NCBI GenBank assembly: GCA_026724425.1
Contig: JAIUCV010000002.1
Span: 7,817,001 to 7,881,000 of the forward strand
Direction of reading: 5' to 3'
Length of the DNA: 64,000 nt
From: Erythrophleum ivorense
Taxonomy: Eukaryota > Streptophyta > Magnoliopsida > Fabales > Fabaceae
Shown here: positions 62,601-64,000 of the stretch, in pieces
Layout of the letters: each line of letters opens with the position of its first letter
How positions within the stretch are numbered: the first letter of the stretch is position 1
Made by a program: the position numbers and the translations under genes
Notes under the pieces: model-generated
What the model was told of the DNA's origin: nothing
What the model saw: only the letters and a program-made list of their open reading frames with translations
The model's database searches: none

Positions 62601-63624
62601 GAGCTTCACTTATTTCACTGCACATGACATGCAATTCATTATTTTAACGGGCAATACAAAGGCTTGTGGTACCAAAACTATGACTATTCATGCACTCCAG
62701 TAACTGCATGAAAGGTATACTGGAACAAGTTTGATGGAAATTCAAATATATTAAGGAATTAGGCTGTAACCTAAGTCATATGGATAAACTCAAAGTTTTG
62801 TCAATATGTAGTTAGATTCAAGTGCATTATTAATTTGGTATAGTTTTTTTCAAGGCCCCTGTAGCCAGGTTTATATCATTTGAAATTAAAGTTTGCATGA
62901 TTCTATCAAATCAGAAAAAAGGAAATCAGAAGATTCTATCAAATATAGCCTTACTATATAGACAAATTTTCTTTGAAATGAAAGTTTGCATGATTATTAT
63001 ATTTTACCGTGGTTTCACATTATAATTCTTGTTCCATGTGAGATGCCTGCATGCCATGAATCTTAACCAGACTAATATTCCAATCAGGCCCAGTTCCCCT
63101 TCGGATTTACAGCGCTCTGCCAGCTCTGTGGCAATATTGAACCTAAGTAAAATTAAACACATAAAAGAGTATAATTTAGAATAAAAGCACTGTAGATAAT
63201 GAAAGACAATTTTCACTTCCTTTCTTGCAGAACTATATCATATCACAATGTTCTCCTGCCTTTAAGTGTCACTGAACAGAGAACTAGCTAAAGAGAACTA
63301 CAACGAGAATAATCATGTCTCACAAACAAAAAAATTAAACATATTAAAGAGAATAATTTAGTATAAAATCACAGTAGATAATGAAAGACGATTTTCACTT
63401 TCTTTTTTGCAGAATTTGTCATATTACGATGTTCTCCTGCCTTTATGGGTCACTGAACAAAGAACTAGCTAAAAAGAACTACAATGAGAATAATCATATT
63501 TCATAAAAAATCTGAAATAAGTATCAGAGTCTCACCTGTGCATCAAAGATCTCTCAGCCTCTTTCTCTCTTTGAGAAATTTCATCTAGCAACCATATGAC
63601 AAACTCTTTCACATCATGACTAAA
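35158..63624 (-). CDS. GWD2: Alpha-glucan water dikinase 2 (GWD2-type), 5' end outside window
   Basis: Starch-phosphorylating dikinase (EC 2.7.9.4): the beta-phosphate of ATP passes via a phosphohistidine to C6 of glucosyl units. Visible exons, 5' to 3': 63536-63624, 63008-63142, 62455-62617, 62274-62363, 61311-61496, 48598-48660, 48421-48483, 48160-48219, 47926-48078, 47748-47831, 47450-47626, 47224-47330, 46796-47009, 46540-46643, 46325-46454, 38477-38602, 37569-37679, 36967-37065, 36390-36563, 36219-36311, 35936-36051, 35158-35362. They sum to 2,742 bases, 913 codons plus stop, in frame throughout. The phosphohistidine motif DVLSHISIRARN is residue 519 of the visible chain (His codon 46823-46825). 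The C-terminal PPDK-like ATP-binding domain ends in VVQARPQF. Family members are near 1,280 residues, so about 370 residues with the N-terminal starch-binding domains lie beyond the right edge. GWD2 rather than GWD1 is inferred from segments such as NLGCWQVISPVE and VQARPQ. Confidence 0.93.
38675..40170 (+). mobile_element. Truncated Ty3/gypsy (chromovirus-like) element: LTR, PBS and gag only
   Basis: A likely 5' LTR (about 38675-38880, starting TGTAAGAGGG, with a TATA-like segment) precedes a perfect initiator-Met primer-binding site TGGTATCAGAGC at 38885-38896. Downstream translation gives a broken gag: FPKFDG-NFKG, then ERFEELLAKIELQEEHAISY and FLEGLKPEIEALVRMFKP (39428-39796), then the zinc knuckle REMDEWRKNDLCYWC-EKYSFN with HKCK (about 39.93-40.01 kb). 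No protease, reverse transcriptase or 3' LTR follows. Stops interrupt the first half of gag. LTR borders are approximate. Confidence 0.7.
40190..40842. other. Unassigned intronic DNA between two retroelements
   Basis: No protein signal recognised. Phrases such as GTGTTAGACCCAGATGC and GGACACATGTCAGACAC (40.36-40.48 kb) look like a dispersed plant repeat, but no ends were found. The last five bases (40843-40847, GTTTT) are the left target duplication of the Copia element. Confidence 0.4.
43811..43863 (+). repeat. 29 bp tandem duplication in element A integrase
   Basis: The phrase CTTCTAAACACTACCCAAGC followed by CATG occurs at 43811 and again at 43840. The duplication follows the AERKN segment and shifts the integrase frame. 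Confidence 0.9.
43890..43922 (+). repeat. T11 and G18 homopolymers in element A integrase
   Basis: A run of 11 T (43890-43900) is followed by GTTT and a run of 18 G (43905-43922). Family comparison says this is where the FWGEA codons of Copia integrase should be (a short T-run then GGGG), so both runs look like slippage expansions of that codon stretch. Confidence 0.85.
46325..48660 (-). CDS. GWD2: GWD2 middle exon block: phosphohistidine domain
   Basis: Ten short exons lie between the two retrotransposon-filled introns. They encode AVHAGVDFESAIDICLG (48598-48660), the alpha-helical linker (DWYRICESFKFGDSQWAL, 47450-47626), FTEELIRSGCSAILSIL (47224-47330), and the phosphohistidine exon (46796-47009), which contains EEEIPDGVVAVLTIDTPDVL and the catalytic His. 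By my memory of GWD1 proteins this His sits about 395 residues from the C-terminus; here it is 394. One intron in the block is GC-AG. Confidence 0.93.
46644..46795 (-). other. GC-AG intron of GWD2
   Basis: The 152 bp intron begins GCATGT on the minus strand (GC at 46794-46795) after the codons for RARNSK and ends CAG before VCFATCFD, the exact continuation expected in the family. The donor context CAAG|GCATGT is a good match to plant GC donors. No in-frame GT alternative joins these two conserved segments. Confidence 0.85.
50746..52575 (+). mobile_element. Gag-only Copia derivative C inserted in B integrase
   Basis: LTR-like repeats at 50746-51018 and 52208-about 52575 share phrases (GGCAGAATTAT-ATAGTTTATT, TATTCCTATT-TATGAGATTT, GTTGATTGG, TATATATTGT). 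A PBS TGGTATCAGAGCCC starts at 51019. Gag runs from about 51.05 to 52.08 kb, with GTENFPLMIIDHELDGHNYL at its start and a CCHC knuckle (CDYYNKTGHTKEICW) near 51.89 kb. It passes almost directly into a Copia-tail-like segment (about 52.13-52.20 kb) and the 3' LTR, so all of pol is deleted. The 3' LTR has an extra segment of about 120 bases (52.32-52.45 kb) and is cut short at its end. B integrase is also missing roughly 25 codons at the junction, so a deletion removed the right boundary and target duplication. Confidence 0.7.
53686..53765 (+). repeat. 40 bp tandem duplication of LTR end plus start of PBS in D
   Basis: The unit ATTGCT-TAGTT-TTT-GGTCTCAAAA followed by ATCTTCATGGTAT occurs at 53686-53725 and 53726-53765. 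Only the second copy continues into a full primer-binding site. The right LTR of D has one copy, which accounts for most of the LTR length difference. Confidence 0.9.
54792..54875 (+). repeat. 42 bp in-frame tandem duplication in D gag-pre-integrase
   Basis: TTCCATGTGAAGTTTGTCAA recurs at 54792 and 54834. The duplicated unit is 14 codons (PCEVCQLLKDLKAV / PCEVCQLLKHLKVV), repeating the CxxC half of the zinc-binding pre-integrase motif without shifting the frame. Confidence 0.9.
56747..57206 (+). repeat. 230 bp tandem duplication of D reverse-transcriptase segment
   Basis: Copy 1 (56747-56976) and copy 2 (56977-57206) both run from AGCTCTTGCAA-AGACTTT through the FFLGIK/FLGMK segment to a GAAAGGTAT-like end. 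The copies differ at many sites, so the duplication is old. It destroys the reverse-transcriptase fold. Confidence 0.88.
57779..58685. mobile_element. 907 bp non-autonomous DNA element (MULE-like) inside D
   Basis: It is flanked by the 9 bp direct repeat ATATCAACC (57770-57778 and 58686-58694), the target length typical of Mutator-like elements. Ends are inverted with two mismatches over 13 bases: AGTGTTACCTGAT on the left and AGTGTTGCCTAAT read in from the right. One extra base sits at the right boundary. It splits the Copia tail motif between the His-Ile-Ser-Thr codons and the following segment leading to the LTKALP motif. The left half is extremely AT-rich. The right half (58.19-58.62 kb) has balanced composition and could be captured host sequence, but I recognise no gene in it. 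No transposase is encoded. Confidence 0.7.
61311..63624 (-). CDS. GWD2: GWD2 5' visible exon block
   Basis: Five exons encode the region upstream of the phosphohistidine domain. These are EISQREKEAERSLMHR (63536-63624), FNIATELAERCKSEGELGL and WLRFMACRHLTWNKNYNVKP (63008-63142), IGRGGQGDVGQLIRDEIL (62455-62617), GMMEEWHQKLHNNSSPDDVI (62274-62363), and ALINYVRCGFRINVYWETL with the SYDRPIVSEP segment (61311-61496). The last exon ends TLK and continues with AVHAG 12.65 kb away. The gene continues past 64000; the intron after 63624 shows no further exon in the window. Confidence 0.92.
61497..62273 (-). other. GWD2 intron, no insertion seen
   Basis: This 777 bp phase-0 intron has donor GTAACT after VIICE and acceptor ATAG before ALINYV. 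A purine-rich stretch (61.76-61.85 kb) yields a spurious hydrophobic minus-strand open frame. Nothing else was recognised. Confidence 0.75.
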
Positions 63625-64000
63625 CTGCACGTTAGGTGTTTCAGATTAAAATAAGCAAAAAAGATTAATTTACATAATTGACTCAACTGCTAAAATCAAA
63701 ATATAAGGGTTCCACAAGAATATTAAGAATAAAAATGATCATAGAACTAATATGTACAGTCTAGGCATTTACGGCAAAAGAGAAAAAATTATATTAATAG
63801 TTTCCACTATTACTGCATTAAAAAATAATGACCATGTACATATATCCTTGGCTTGTTATAGCAACATCATATATTTTGTGATTTTCATATGTGATACATC
63901 CAGTAGACGCAAGTTATTGATCACATTCTAGATCTTGTAGTTTCAAAAAAATACAAAGCCCACAGGTTAGATAAAATGAGTCACACTCTAAAGATCGACT
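63625..64000 (-). other. GWD2 upstream intron, partial
   Basis: AT-rich sequence upstream of the 63536-63624 exon acceptor (TGCAG, 63625-63629). No further GWD2 exon was found before the window ends. Confidence 0.6.

Noticed and set aside
1..64000. CRISPR-like arrays, rRNA, tRNA genes, bacterial operons
   Set aside because: None seen; direct repeats present are transposon tandem repeats or microsatellites, and gene structure is eukaryotic.

Overview
The window is nuclear DNA of a eudicot plant. Genes are split by AT-rich introns with GT-AG (twice GC-AG) borders, the encoded proteins are typical land-plant families, and intergenic space is AT-rich and full of decayed LTR retrotransposons and small DNA transposons. 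I cannot name the species. Two host genes are supported, both on the minus strand and both running off the window: a UPL1/UPL2-type HECT ubiquitin ligase (left edge to about 12.3 kb, its HECT end missing) and an alpha-glucan water dikinase of GWD2 type (35.2 to 63.6 kb, its N-terminal third missing). Every splice junction I rebuilt keeps frame, so both look functional within the window.

Layout. 1-12,277: UPL1 coding region in nine visible exons, one of 6.6 kb; its 5' leader and promoter lie near 12.3-12.7 kb. 12.7-19.7 kb: AT-rich intergenic DNA with a decayed Mutator-like transposase at about 17.0-18.1 kb. 19,668-25,599: a probable 5.9 kb solo LTR of a Tat/Ogre-type Ty3 element, flanked by near-identical 5 bp repeats. 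25.6-34.9 kb: intergenic DNA with a 627 bp hAT-like non-autonomous element (27.2 kb) and a PPR-gene relic (29.5-29.9 kb). 35.2-38.6, 46.3-48.7 and 61.3-63.6 kb: three exon blocks of GWD2, separated by two giant introns of 7.7 and 12.65 kb.

The two giant introns are retrotransposon nests. The 7.7 kb intron holds a truncated Ty3 gag fragment and a complete but dead Copia element (40,848-46,117, target duplication GTTTT). The 12.65 kb intron holds a Copia element (48,875-60,643, target duplication AAAAG). That element was itself hit by a gag-only Copia derivative in its integrase and by a second Copia (53,466-59,064, target duplication ATGGG) in its reverse transcriptase; this second Copia then received a 907 bp DNA element with a 9 bp target duplication. 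This gives four levels of nesting including the host intron. All five retroelements lie antisense to GWD2, and none of the 22 visible GWD2 exons is damaged.

I saw no new biochemical system. The points of most interest are the intact starch-phosphorylating enzyme gene around about 20 kb of insertions, the ordered history of the nest readable from target duplications, two GC-AG introns, and the very large solo LTR.
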